A stretch of 8,143 bases of DNA from contig CAZDLX010000160.1 in NCBI GenBank assembly GCA_964506005.1, positions 1 through 8,143 on the forward strand, read 5' to 3'. Under the pieces are notes generated by a model that was given only the letters and a program-made list of their open reading frames with translations, did no database searches and had not been told where the DNA came from. The translations under genes were made by a program, and so were the position numbers. Below are positions 1-6,699 of the stretch, in pieces; position 1 is the stretch's first letter; every line of letters starts with the position of its first letter. The DNA is from UBA3940 sp964506005. GTDB lineage: Bacteria > Chloroflexota > Anaerolineae > Aggregatilineales > UBA3940.

Positions 1-1
1 G

Positions 2-349
2 GGCGCGCGCCGGGTGTGGTCCGACTCGCAGGGGCGCATCTGGGTCAGCGAGTGGGATGCCGGGCAGCTGGGGCTGTACGATCCGGCGAGCGGCGAGTGG
101 CAGGAGTGGGCGCTGCCGGGCCGGAACCCGCGCGCATATGCCGTCTACGTTGACGAGCGGGACATTGTGTGGATCACAGACTTCACCGCCAACGCGCTCG
201 TCAGCTTCGACCCGCAGACGGAAGCGTTCGAGGTATACGCGTTTCCGGGCAGCGGCGCAGCCGTGCGGCAGCTCCTGGGCCGCCCCGGCGAGGTGTGGGG
301 CGGAGCGTCGTCGCTGGATGAGGTATACGTGCTCTACACAACACCCTAG
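2..349 (+). CDS. C-terminal part of a Vgb-like (streptogramin-lyase-family) beta-propeller protein, 5' end outside window
   Basis: The frame is open from the first complete codon at base 2 to a TAG at 347-349, so only the last 115 or so residues are present. They show propeller blade repeats typical of the Vgb/SMP-30-like superfamily: G-R-I-W-V-S-E-W followed by L-Y-D-P-A-S-G-E-W-Q-E-W, then D-I-V-W-I-T-D-F followed by S-F-D-P-Q-T-E-A-F-E-V-Y. Each is a D..G..W-V/I strand, then a Y/F-D-P turn and an aromatic-ended strand. The end R-Q-L-L-G-R-P-G-E-V-W-G is the usual last blade of these proteins. True virginiamycin B lyase uses two histidines and a glutamate for C-O bond cleavage; no histidine occurs in this fragment, so antibiotic inactivation should not be inferred. 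A sensor, binding or lactonase-like role is equally possible. The N-terminus, and so any signal peptide, cannot be seen. The gene converges on glmS with about 90 bases between stop codons. Confidence 0.8.
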   Translation, partial: GARRVWSDSQGRIWVSEWDAGQLGLYDPASGEWQEWALPGRNPRAYAVYVDERDIVWITDFTANALVSFDPQTEAFEVYAFPGSGAAVRQLLGRPGEVWGGASSLDEVYVLYTTP

Positions 350-352
350 CAG

Positions 353-421
353 AAAAATCCACAGATGGCACGGGCGTGACGCCGAAGGCTGGCTGCACCG
401 GCGCATCCGTGCCACCTGTGG
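353..421 (-). terminator. Intrinsic terminator downstream of glmS
   Basis: Read on the minus strand, a 15-base arm (421-407) pairs with 373-359 with one mismatch (the A at 365 against the C at 415). The stem is followed at once by AUUUUU, complement of the A-run at 353-357. The 33-base loop contains a second short stem (CGCCG/CGGCG). It starts 20 bases after the glmS stop codon. On the plus strand there is no T-run after the stem, so it should work mainly for glmS, although the structure also lies between two convergent genes and may impede transcription from the left. Confidence 0.82.
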
Positions 422-440
422 CTCGTTGTCGCCGCTCGCC

Positions 441-2282
<1,842 letters not shown>

Positions 2283-2292
2283 AGTGCCGCAA

Positions 2293-2300
2293 TCCTTTCT
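2293..2300 (-). promoter_or_regulatory. Ribosome binding site of glmS
   Basis: The minus strand reads AGAAAGGA, then 10 bases, then the ATG at 2282. This supports the start that places Cys at position 2 of GlmS. Confidence 0.7.
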
Positions 2301-2320
2301 GTGGCAGGGGCGCACCGAGA

Positions 2321-2339
2321 GCAGGCAGACTCTGCCTGC
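2321..2339 (-). repeat. Perfect 9-base palindromic hairpin between the glmS ribozyme and the glmS ribosome binding site
   Basis: The plus strand reads GCAGGCAGA, C, TCTGCCTGC. The arms are perfectly complementary; in RNA this would fold as a 7-bp stem with a 5-base loop. No U-run follows on either strand, so it is not a terminator. It lies about 20 bases upstream of the ribosome binding site, in the part of the leader that remains after ribozyme cleavage. Its role is unknown; it may be a stability element or a protein site. Confidence 0.6.
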
Positions 2340-2381
2340 GCCGGAAGGCCCGATATCTGTCGCGATAGGGTTGGGATCGCA

Positions 2382-2575
2382 CGCCACGACCGCGCCGCTT
2401 TGTCGCAGGGGTTGCCCCCTGGTTTTGACGGCACGATCCACTGTGTGGGGAAAGCTGCGGGTGGTGGCGCACCCGGGCGGCATCCGCTGATGGCTCGATT
2501 TTCCCCCGCCGTGCGGCGGGGAACCGCCTCCTCGTCAACCGGCGCTGCAAAACGCACCGCGCCGGCCCTTGCGCT
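2382..2575 (-). ncRNA. glmS self-cleaving ribozyme/riboswitch (glucosamine-6-phosphate)
   Basis: Reading the minus strand, predicted cleavage is between A2575 and G2574 in A|GCGC. All core helices can be drawn: P1 GGCCGGCGC (2567-2559) with GCGCCGGUU (2545-2537), extended by UGC/GCA under a UUU-containing loop; the conserved UUGACGAGG just after P1; P2 GGCGG (2528-2524) with CCGCC (2480-2476); conserved AUCGAG (2499-2494) and GCGGAUGCC before the P2 closing arm; P3 CGGGUG (2475-2470) with CACCCG (2463-2458); P4 GUGCCG (2434-2429) with CGGCGC (2397-2392); conserved CAAAACCA leading into P4.1 CAGGGG-GCAA-CCCCUG (2421-2406). The P3 loop CGCCAC (2469-2464) matches GUGGCG (2387-2382) exactly, forming the P3.1 pseudoknot. 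Order and spacing match the family as I remember it from Thermoanaerobacter tengcongensis. In characterised cases GlcN6P is the cofactor for cleavage, and the cleaved mRNA is degraded. Its place directly upstream of glmS makes the call firm. Oddities: an extra hairpin in the P2 loop and an enlarged P3-P4 linker (2457-2435). Confidence 0.95.
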
Positions 2576-2647
2576 GGCTCCCCCGGTCATGAGAGTTACA
2601 TCTACTCGATAGGCTTACCTCCGGCCCGCTGGTGTCAGGTGACTGCC

Positions 2648-2677
2648 AGTATAGCAGCGACGCTCAAGCCGAGTCAA
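2648..2677 (-). promoter_or_regulatory. Strong housekeeping-sigma promoter of the glmS ribozyme leader
   Basis: The minus strand has -35 TTGACT (2677-2672), an 18-base spacer, and -10 TATACT (2653-2648) preceded by TGC, which is an extended -10. The predicted start is near 2641, about 67 bases upstream of the ribozyme cleavage site and about 360 bases upstream of the glmS ATG. The -35 box begins only 5 bases after the plsC stop codon, so glmS has its own promoter but could also receive read-through from the rluB-cmk-plsC operon. Confidence 0.85.
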
Positions 2678-2682
2678 CGAAG

Positions 2683-3471
2683 TCAGGCGGGGCCCACGCC
2701 GACGGCTTGCTGTACCCGGCGCGGGATCTTCTTGGTGACGGGCTCCCACTCCACGTCAAAGTCGAGCAGGTCGGCGGGCTGCGAGATATCCGCGTACACG
2801 CCGCGCCACTCGGGCGGCAGCAGCTTCGCAATCTGCACCATCGCCTGGTCGGTCATCTCGCCGAACTGCTCGCGGGGCAGCTTACCGCCCTCCTTGCGGA
2901 AGCGGAACGGCCTGCCAAAACGCACGTGAATCTCCGTGCGGCGGAACTGCCGCCACCACGAGAACGGGAAGTCCCGGGTGCCCCAGATGGCGACCGGCAC
3001 GACGAGTGCATCCGTCTTCAGCGCGATATAGGCGCTGCCCTCCTGCCCCTTGATGAGCCCCGTCTTGCTGCGTGTGCCCTCGGCGTACAGCATCACGACG
3101 TAGCCCTGCCGCAGGTGCTCCAGCGCCGATTTCAGCGCCTTGAGATCCACTTCGCCGCGCTGGACGGGTATCGCGCCCCAGTGGGTGACGAAGTAGCGCA
3201 TGATCGGCGCGTCGAACGCCTCAATCTTGGCCAGCGGCACGATGTCACGGTCCGGATAGAAGGAGATCATCACGACCGGGTCGAGGAACGAGATATGATT
3301 GCCCATCATCACGACCGGCCCTTCGGCGGGGATGTTCTCCCATCCCTCGACGTGCAGCCGCAGCCAGAACCGGTACAGCAAATTCCATGCGCCCCAGCGG
3401 AACAGCCGCCGGCGCCAGTAGTAGATCCGCTCGTGAACAAGCGGCCCGGTGCTGCCAATCAGACGCATCAT
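2683..3471 (-). CDS. plsC: 1-acyl-sn-glycerol-3-phosphate acyltransferase (PlsC family)
   Basis: A 262-residue LPLAT-family enzyme expected to acylate lysophosphatidic acid to phosphatidic acid at the membrane. Motifs in order: N-H-I-S-F-L-D (58-64), the H-x4-D catalytic pair H59/D64; G-A-I-P-V-Q-R-G (99-106), glycerophosphate-binding region; Y-A-E-G-T-R-S (129-135), the EGTR block; V-V-P-V-A-I-W-G-T (157-165), motif IV. The usual proline before EGTR is alanine here. A basic, aromatic N-terminus (residues 13-40) is suited to membrane contact; no clear transmembrane helix is seen. I chose the ATG at 3471 because a strong GGGGAGG lies 6 bases upstream. An in-frame ATG at 3513 would overlap cmk and lacks a comparable site. 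Third gene of the rluB-cmk-plsC cluster, 22 bases behind cmk. Substrate specificity within the LPLAT family is not proven by sequence. Confidence 0.92.
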   Translation of the reverse strand: MMRLIGSTGPLVHERIYYWRRRLFRWGAWNLLYRFWLRLHVEGWENIPAEGPVVMMGNHISFLDPVVMISFYPDRDIVPLAKIEAFDAPIMRYFVTHWGAIPVQRGEVDLKALKSALEHLRQGYVVMLYAEGTRSKTGLIKGQEGSAYIALKTDALVVPVAIWGTRDFPFSWWRQFRRTEIHVRFGRPFRFRKEGGKLPREQFGEMTDQAMVQIAKLLPPEWRGVYADISQPADLLDFDVEWEPVTKKIPRRVQQAVGVGPA

Positions 3472-3477
3472 GTGCGG

Positions 3478-3484
3478 CCTCCCC
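3478..3484 (-). promoter_or_regulatory. Ribosome binding site deciding the plsC start
   Basis: GGGGAGG on the minus strand, 6 bases before the ATG at 3471. It favours this start over in-frame ATGs at 3513 and 3507, which lie inside the end of cmk. A second ATG follows immediately (3468), which could also be used. Confidence 0.75.
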
Positions 3485-3493
3485 GGTGGGCGC

Positions 3494-4207
3494 TCACTGC
3501 GCCTCATCGTCATCTTGCGGGTCGCCGTACGCCGCCACCCACGCCAGCACCTGCGCCAGTACGGCTTCGGCGCTGTTGTGCGTCGTGTTGATCACGTGGG
3601 CGTCGTCGGCCGGGCGCAGCGGCGCGACGGCGCGCTCGCTGTCGATGCGGTCCCGCTCGCGCATCGCCGACAGGATCTCTTCGTAGCCGTTATCGTGCCC
3701 GTTGGCCTGGTAATCGTGCCAGCGGCGATGTGCCCGCTCCTCCACCGAGGCGTCGAGGTAGATCTTCAGATCGGCTTCGGGCAGCACAACGGTCCCGATG
3801 TCCCTGCCGACCATGACGACGCAGCCCCGCTCGGCGATGCGGCGCTGCTGGCGGGTCATCTCGGCACGCACGCCCGGGTACGCAGAGACGATGGACACGT
3901 TCGCGTCGATGGCTGCCTCGCGAAGATCCCACGTCACGTCGTCGCCGTCCACGCAGACCGTCGCCGGGCGGCCATCGTCCACGGTCGGCGGCTTGACGTC
4001 GATGCGAATGGCGGCGGCGATCTGGCTCACCGCGGGCTCATCTGTCAGCGCGACGCCTCGCTCCAGTGCGGCGTAGGTAACGGCGCGGTACATCATGCCG
4101 GTGTCGAAGTACAGGTAACCGAGGTGGTTGGCCAGCTTCAGGGCCAGCGTCGTCTTGCCCGAGGCGGCGGTTCCGTCAATGGCGATGGTGCTGGGTTTGT
4201 GGCTCAT
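3494..4207 (-). CDS. cmk: Cytidylate kinase
   Basis: A 237-residue cytoplasmic P-loop kinase (family length about 220-230) that phosphorylates CMP and dCMP with ATP. Visible motifs: I-A-I-D-G-T-A-A-S-G-K-T-T (8-20), the Walker A loop; F-D-T-G-M-M-Y-R-A-V-T-Y (34-45), the nucleotide monophosphate-binding segment; V-G-R-D-I-G-T-V-V-L-P (133-143); R-R beginning the lid region (161-162); R-x-x-I-D-S-E-R-A-V-A-P-L (187-197), the conserved region contacting the substrate. All expected residues are present. The ATG at 4207 overlaps the rluB stop codon by ATGA (4204-4207), indicating translational coupling; GGAGG lies 11 bases upstream inside rluB. The rluB-cmk-plsC order recurs in several bacterial phyla, which supports both ends of the call. 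The C-terminus ends in an acidic D-D-D-E run. Confidence 0.97.
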   Translation of the reverse strand: MSHKPSTIAIDGTAASGKTTLALKLANHLGYLYFDTGMMYRAVTYAALERGVALTDEPAVSQIAAAIRIDVKPPTVDDGRPATVCVDGDDVTWDLREAAIDANVSIVSAYPGVRAEMTRQQRRIAERGCVVMVGRDIGTVVLPEADLKIYLDASVEERAHRRWHDYQANGHDNGYEEILSAMRERDRIDSERAVAPLRPADDAHVINTTHNSAEAVLAQVLAWVAAYGDPQDDDEAQ

Positions 4208-5064
4208 TTGCGGCGCGGCCTCCGCTTGCTAGGCCCCTGCCTGCCGGGCCCCTGCTTGCTGGGCCTCTGCTGGCGATCCTGCCCCGGCGCGGCACCGCCC
4301 GACCTGCGGCGCGCGGGGAGCTTACCACCGGAGCGGCGGGGCTTGCGCTGCTGGCGGATCTCCTTGATTGCCTGAACTTCCTCATCGGTGAGCCGCCGCC
4401 ACGACCCCGGCGGCAGGTCGCCCAGTTCCAGCGGGCCGAGCTTGATGCGCTCCAGCCGCTGCACCGGGTGGCCGAGCACTGCCGCAATACGCCGGATCTG
4501 CCGCTTGCGCCCCTCGCGCATGGTGACTTCGAGCAGCGTTGTGTCGCGCTGCCGCTTGGTCCGCGTCACCTCCGCGGGCAGGGTGCGCTGCCCTTCGACG
4601 ACAACGCCGCGCCGCCACGCATCGAGCACGTCGTCGCCCGGGTTCCCATCGACCCACACACGGTAGGTCTTGGGGTGCTCGTAGCTGGGGTGCGTCAGCC
4701 TGTGCGCCAGGTCGCCGTCGTTGGTGAACAGCATCAGCCCTTCGCTTGGCACGTCCAGCCGCCCCACCGGGTACAGATGACCTTCGAGCGGGATGAGCTC
4801 GCGCGCGGCGGGCCAGTTCCCGCCCACATCTTCGTCAGAAATGACGTTGCGGGGCTTGTTGAGCATGATGTAGTCGTAGGCTTTCGGCGGCTTGAGGGGC
4901 TGGCCATCCACGCGGATGTCGTCTACCGCGGGGTCGGCCTTCATACCGAGCTCGGCGACCCGCCCGTTGACCATGACGCGACCCTGCTCGATGATCGTCT
5001 CGCAGGCCCGGCGGGAGCCGATCCCCGCGTGCGACATCAGTTTCTGCAATCGTTCTTCGGTCAC
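4204..5064 (-). CDS. rluB: Pseudouridine synthase, RluB/RsuA family
   Basis: A 286-residue rRNA pseudouridine synthase. An S4 RNA-binding domain occupies residues 3 to about 55 (R-L-Q-K-L-M-S-H-A-G-I-G-S-R-R), followed by the catalytic domain with Y-P-V-G-R-L-D-V-P-S-E-G-L (99-110), where D104 is the catalytic aspartate, then T-N-D-G-D-L-A-H-R-L-T-H-P (114-126) and E-G-R-K-R-Q-I-R-R (184-192). RluB-type enzymes modify a helix-90-loop-region uridine of 23S rRNA; RsuA or RluE specificity cannot be excluded, but the S4 domain and operon with cmk favour RluB. The start is a GTG at 5064 with a purine stretch (GTGGGGG) 4 bases upstream, a mediocre site. The tail from about 238 is rich in Arg, Lys, Pro, Gly and Gln and is probably disordered; its last part is coded by a short tandem repeat. 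It is the first gene of its cluster; scpA/scpB, often found next to it, are not adjacent here. Confidence 0.93.
   Translation of the reverse strand: MTEERLQKLMSHAGIGSRRACETIIEQGRVMVNGRVAELGMKADPAVDDIRVDGQPLKPPKAYDYIMLNKPRNVISDEDVGGNWPAARELIPLEGHLYPVGRLDVPSEGLMLFTNDGDLAHRLTHPSYEHPKTYRVWVDGNPGDDVLDAWRRGVVVEGQRTLPAEVTRTKRQRDTTLLEVTMREGRKRQIRRIAAVLGHPVQRLERIKLGPLELGDLPPGSWRRLTDEEVQAIKEIRQQRKPRRSGGKLPARRRSGGAAPGQDRQQRPSKQGPGRQGPSKRRPRRK
4216..4275 (-). repeat. Four imperfect 15-base tandem repeats inside the 3' end of rluB
   Basis: Four consecutive 15-base units (4261-4275, 4246-4260, 4231-4245, 4216-4230 in reading order) code pentapeptides R-Q-Q-R-P, S-K-Q-G-P, G-R-Q-G-P and S-K-R-R-P. The units are in frame and end in a proline codon each time. 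The two central units differ at 3 of 15 bases. Confidence 0.75.
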
Positions 5065-5174
5065 CGCACCCCCACTGGCTCGGCTGTATTCAGACGTTCG
5101 CCATGCGGCTGCCGCTCAGGTAGCCGCCTCACTGGCGCTGTAACGTCGGGTAATCGTCGGCTTACTCAGGTGGC

Positions 5175-5198
5175 GAGGACCCCGTCGGGCGCTATAAT
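5175..5198 (+). promoter_or_regulatory. Promoter of the lipoprotein gene (-10 TATAAT)
   Basis: A perfect TATAAT lies at 5193-5198, in the context GCTATAAT. Predicted start near 5205, giving a leader of about 28 bases to the ATG at 5233. No good -35 box is visible at 16-18 bases upstream, so activation by a regulator or a weak basal promoter is possible. No convincing promoter was found for the divergent rluB in the same intergenic region (5065-5192). Confidence 0.65.
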
Positions 5199-5232
5199 AC
5201 CACGCCATAACATGAAATCTCTAGGGAAACCT

Positions 5233-5835
5233 ATGCAATTGTCCAAACACAGATCTGCAATCGCCCTGGCGCTACTCGCGCTGGCCCTCAGCACACTGGC
5301 CTGTAACGCCGCAGGGCTCTCCCGAAATGGAGCCGCGGCACCCCAAGCCCCCGCGGTCGAAGTCTCCGAAAATGCGCTTGAGTCCTTCAACGAGAAGTGG
5401 CGCGAGATCAACCTCGCGACTCCCGGCGGCCCGTTCACCGTCACGTTCACGGAAGCCGAGCTGACATCTGCCGTGCACGCTGGCATTGCACAGGCAGAGG
5501 CCGACACAGGCCAGCCGCTGCCTATTCAGAACGTTCAGGTCGCGCTGCGCGACGGCTCCGTCCAGGTGTTCGGGCAGGTCAAGGTTGATCCGCTGACCAT
5601 GAACGGCCAGATCACGGCTGTGCCGTACATCGACACCGCCGGCGACGTCCGGCTGGACGTAACCTCCGCCGAGTTCGGCATGTTCGAGGTGGACCAATCC
5701 CTGCTCAACAGCGCTGTGGCCAGCGTCGAGAACAGCATCAACCAGCCAATCCGGTCGTCGCCGGGGAACATCAACCTGACTAACGTCACGGTCACCGATG
5801 GCAGCCTGACGGTCAGCGGCAACATCACCCCCTGA
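5233..5835 (+). CDS. Small secreted lipoprotein of unknown function
   Basis: A 200-residue protein with a type II signal peptide: basic start (K5, H6, R7), hydrophobic core A-I-A-L-A-L-L-A-L-A-L (9-19) and lipobox L-S-T-L-A-C with Cys24 as the lipidation site. After it comes a short Ala/Pro linker, then about 150 residues rich in beta-strand-like alternation: P-F-T-V-T-F-T-E-A-E-L-T-S-A-V (67-81), V-Q-V-F-G-Q-V-K-V (114-122) and a C-terminal V-T-V-T-D-G-S-L-T-V-S-G-N-I. This layout (a helix with E-x-E-L-T near the start, then sheets ending L-x-V-x-G) resembles lipid-binding-like extracytoplasmic families such as LmeA/DUF2993 or DUF2140, but I cannot assign it firmly. The ATG at 5233 is preferred: AGGGA lies 5 bases upstream, whereas an in-frame ATG at 5212 sits only about 7 bases from the predicted transcript start. 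Single-gene unit with its own promoter and terminator. Confidence 0.88.
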   Translation: MQLSKHRSAIALALLALALSTLACNAAGLSRNGAAAPQAPAVEVSENALESFNEKWREINLATPGGPFTVTFTEAELTSAVHAGIAQAEADTGQPLPIQNVQVALRDGSVQVFGQVKVDPLTMNGQITAVPYIDTAGDVRLDVTSAEFGMFEVDQSLLNSAVASVENSINQPIRSSPGNINLTNVTVTDGSLTVSGNITP

Positions 5836-5855
5836 CCACCATCACCCGTCATTAT

Positions 5856-5895
5856 AACCCGCCCGGCAGACAGCAGCGACCGGGCGGGTTTTGCT
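5856..5895 (+). terminator. Intrinsic terminator after the lipoprotein gene
   Basis: A perfect 11-base inverted repeat, AACCCGCCCGG (5856-5866) with CCGGGCGGGTT (5880-5890), and a 13-base loop, followed by TT-GCTTT. The T-run at 5889-5892 overlaps the stem end. It starts 20 bases after the stop codon. Confidence 0.9.
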
Positions 5896-5916
5896 TTGGA
5901 TGACGAACGGGCCGTT

Positions 5917-5944
5917 TTGGCCCCCGCCTGCCCGCCGCTATAAT
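5917..5944 (+). promoter_or_regulatory. Promoter of the S51-like gene, nearly leaderless
   Basis: -10 TATAAT at 5939-5944 with a possible -35 TTGGCC at 5917-5922 (16-base spacer, 4 of 6 matches). The expected start (about 5951-5952) falls 0-3 bases before the ATG at 5953, so the transcript would have essentially no leader. No Shine-Dalgarno site with normal spacing is evident. Confidence 0.7.
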
Positions 5945-5952
5945 GGGGCGTC

Positions 5953-6696
5953 ATGAGTGCAGACAAGCCTTCCAGCTACGGTCCGCTCGCGCTCCTCGGG
6001 GGCGAGGGGCTGCGGCATGATTCACGCGGGCTCTGGCAGCGGCTGGCCAGCAGCCACGGCCAGCCTGCTCGCGCGGTGATCGTCCCGGCGGCGCTCGGCG
6101 GGCAGGCAGTCGGCGCGGCGGAGCGCCACACCGGGCTGGCACAGGAAACCCTCGCCGGGTGGGACATCGCGGCGGAGGTCGTCGCCGGCCCTGAACGTCT
6201 GGATGCGCTGCACGATGCCGGCTTGATCGCGCTGCCGGGCGGCGACGCCCGCACGCTGATCGAGTCGCTGGCGGGCAGCGATGAGTGGAACGCCATCCTT
6301 GAGGCGCACGCGCACGGTGCCGCTCTGGCAGCGGCAGGCAGCTCGGCGATGGGGCTCGGCGCGGTGGCGTTTGCGCCACCTAAGCCCGGCCCCGAAACCC
6401 TGGACGACCTGAGCTATGAGGCGGTCGACGGGCTCGGGCTGCTGCCGGGGCTGGCGATCCTCCCCTACTTTAACTGGCTGCAGGAGACGCTGGTGAGACG
6501 CATCACCGCGCTGTGCCCGCCCGGCACGTGGCTGGTGGGCATCGACGACCAGGCCGCGCTGATCGCCACGGGCCGCGGTTGGCACGCCGATGGGCTGGGC
6601 CAGGTCACAATCTGGCAGCCCGGAGGGCGCGCCCAGGTGGTCGATGCGGGCCAGTCACTGCCCGCGGACTTGCTGCCACCCTACCCGCCGAGGTAA
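5953..6696 (+). CDS. Peptidase S51 / class-I glutaminase-like protein, probably active-site-altered
   Basis: A 247-residue cytoplasmic protein with the layout of the peptidase-E/cyanophycinase superfamily: A-L-L-G-G-E-G-L near the N-terminus (13-20), A-V-I-V-P-A-A (41-47), I-A-L-P-G-G-D-A-R-T-L (92-102), a nucleophile-elbow-like A-A-G-S-S-A-M-G (127-134) with S131 the candidate nucleophile, then G-L-G-L-L-P-G-L-A-I-L-P-Y-F (160-173) and L-V-G-I-D-D-Q-A-A-L-I (194-204). Family members normally carry a histidine in the block after L-L-P-G (such as D-Q-H-F or G-P-H-W), where this one has P-Y-F with Y172. The S-A-G of the elbow is S-A-M. It may therefore be a catalytically inactive relative or use a different residue. 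Substrate unknown; a peptidase-E or cyanophycinase activity should not be assigned. It is followed after 3 bases by the membrane protein gene, so the two are probably cotranscribed. Confidence 0.8.
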   Translation: MSADKPSSYGPLALLGGEGLRHDSRGLWQRLASSHGQPARAVIVPAALGGQAVGAAERHTGLAQETLAGWDIAAEVVAGPERLDALHDAGLIALPGGDARTLIESLAGSDEWNAILEAHAHGAALAAAGSSAMGLGAVAFAPPKPGPETLDDLSYEAVDGLGLLPGLAILPYFNWLQETLVRRITALCPPGTWLVGIDDQAALIATGRGWHADGLGQVTIWQPGGRAQVVDAGQSLPADLLPPYPPR

Positions 6697-6699
6697 CCG

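Noticed and set aside
2..349. Streptogramin (virginiamycin B) resistance gene
   Set aside because: Only blade-level similarity is visible and no catalytic histidines occur in the fragment; antibiotic lyase function is not supported.
2283..2483. N-terminal extension of GlmS by 67 residues to an ATG at 2483
   Set aside because: It would destroy the required N-terminal Cys nucleophile, and the segment is the ribozyme leader; the ATG at 2282 has its own ribosome site.
2576..2641. Upstream leader peptide or start-stop ORF (an ATG-TAA near 2601)
   Set aside because: A GGAGG lies upstream, but 16 bases away, too far, and no peptide follows. Probably chance.
2283..2641. T-box or other riboswitch instead of the glmS ribozyme
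   Set aside because: No T-box core or antiterminator arrangement was seen, while every glmS ribozyme helix is present.
3472..3513. Longer plsC start at 3513 overlapping cmk
   Set aside because: The GGGGAGG site fits the ATG at 3471, and the extra residues lie outside the family core.
4468..5232. Long N-terminal extension of the lipoprotein frame
   Set aside because: It runs antisense to rluB and would place the signal peptide in the middle of the protein.
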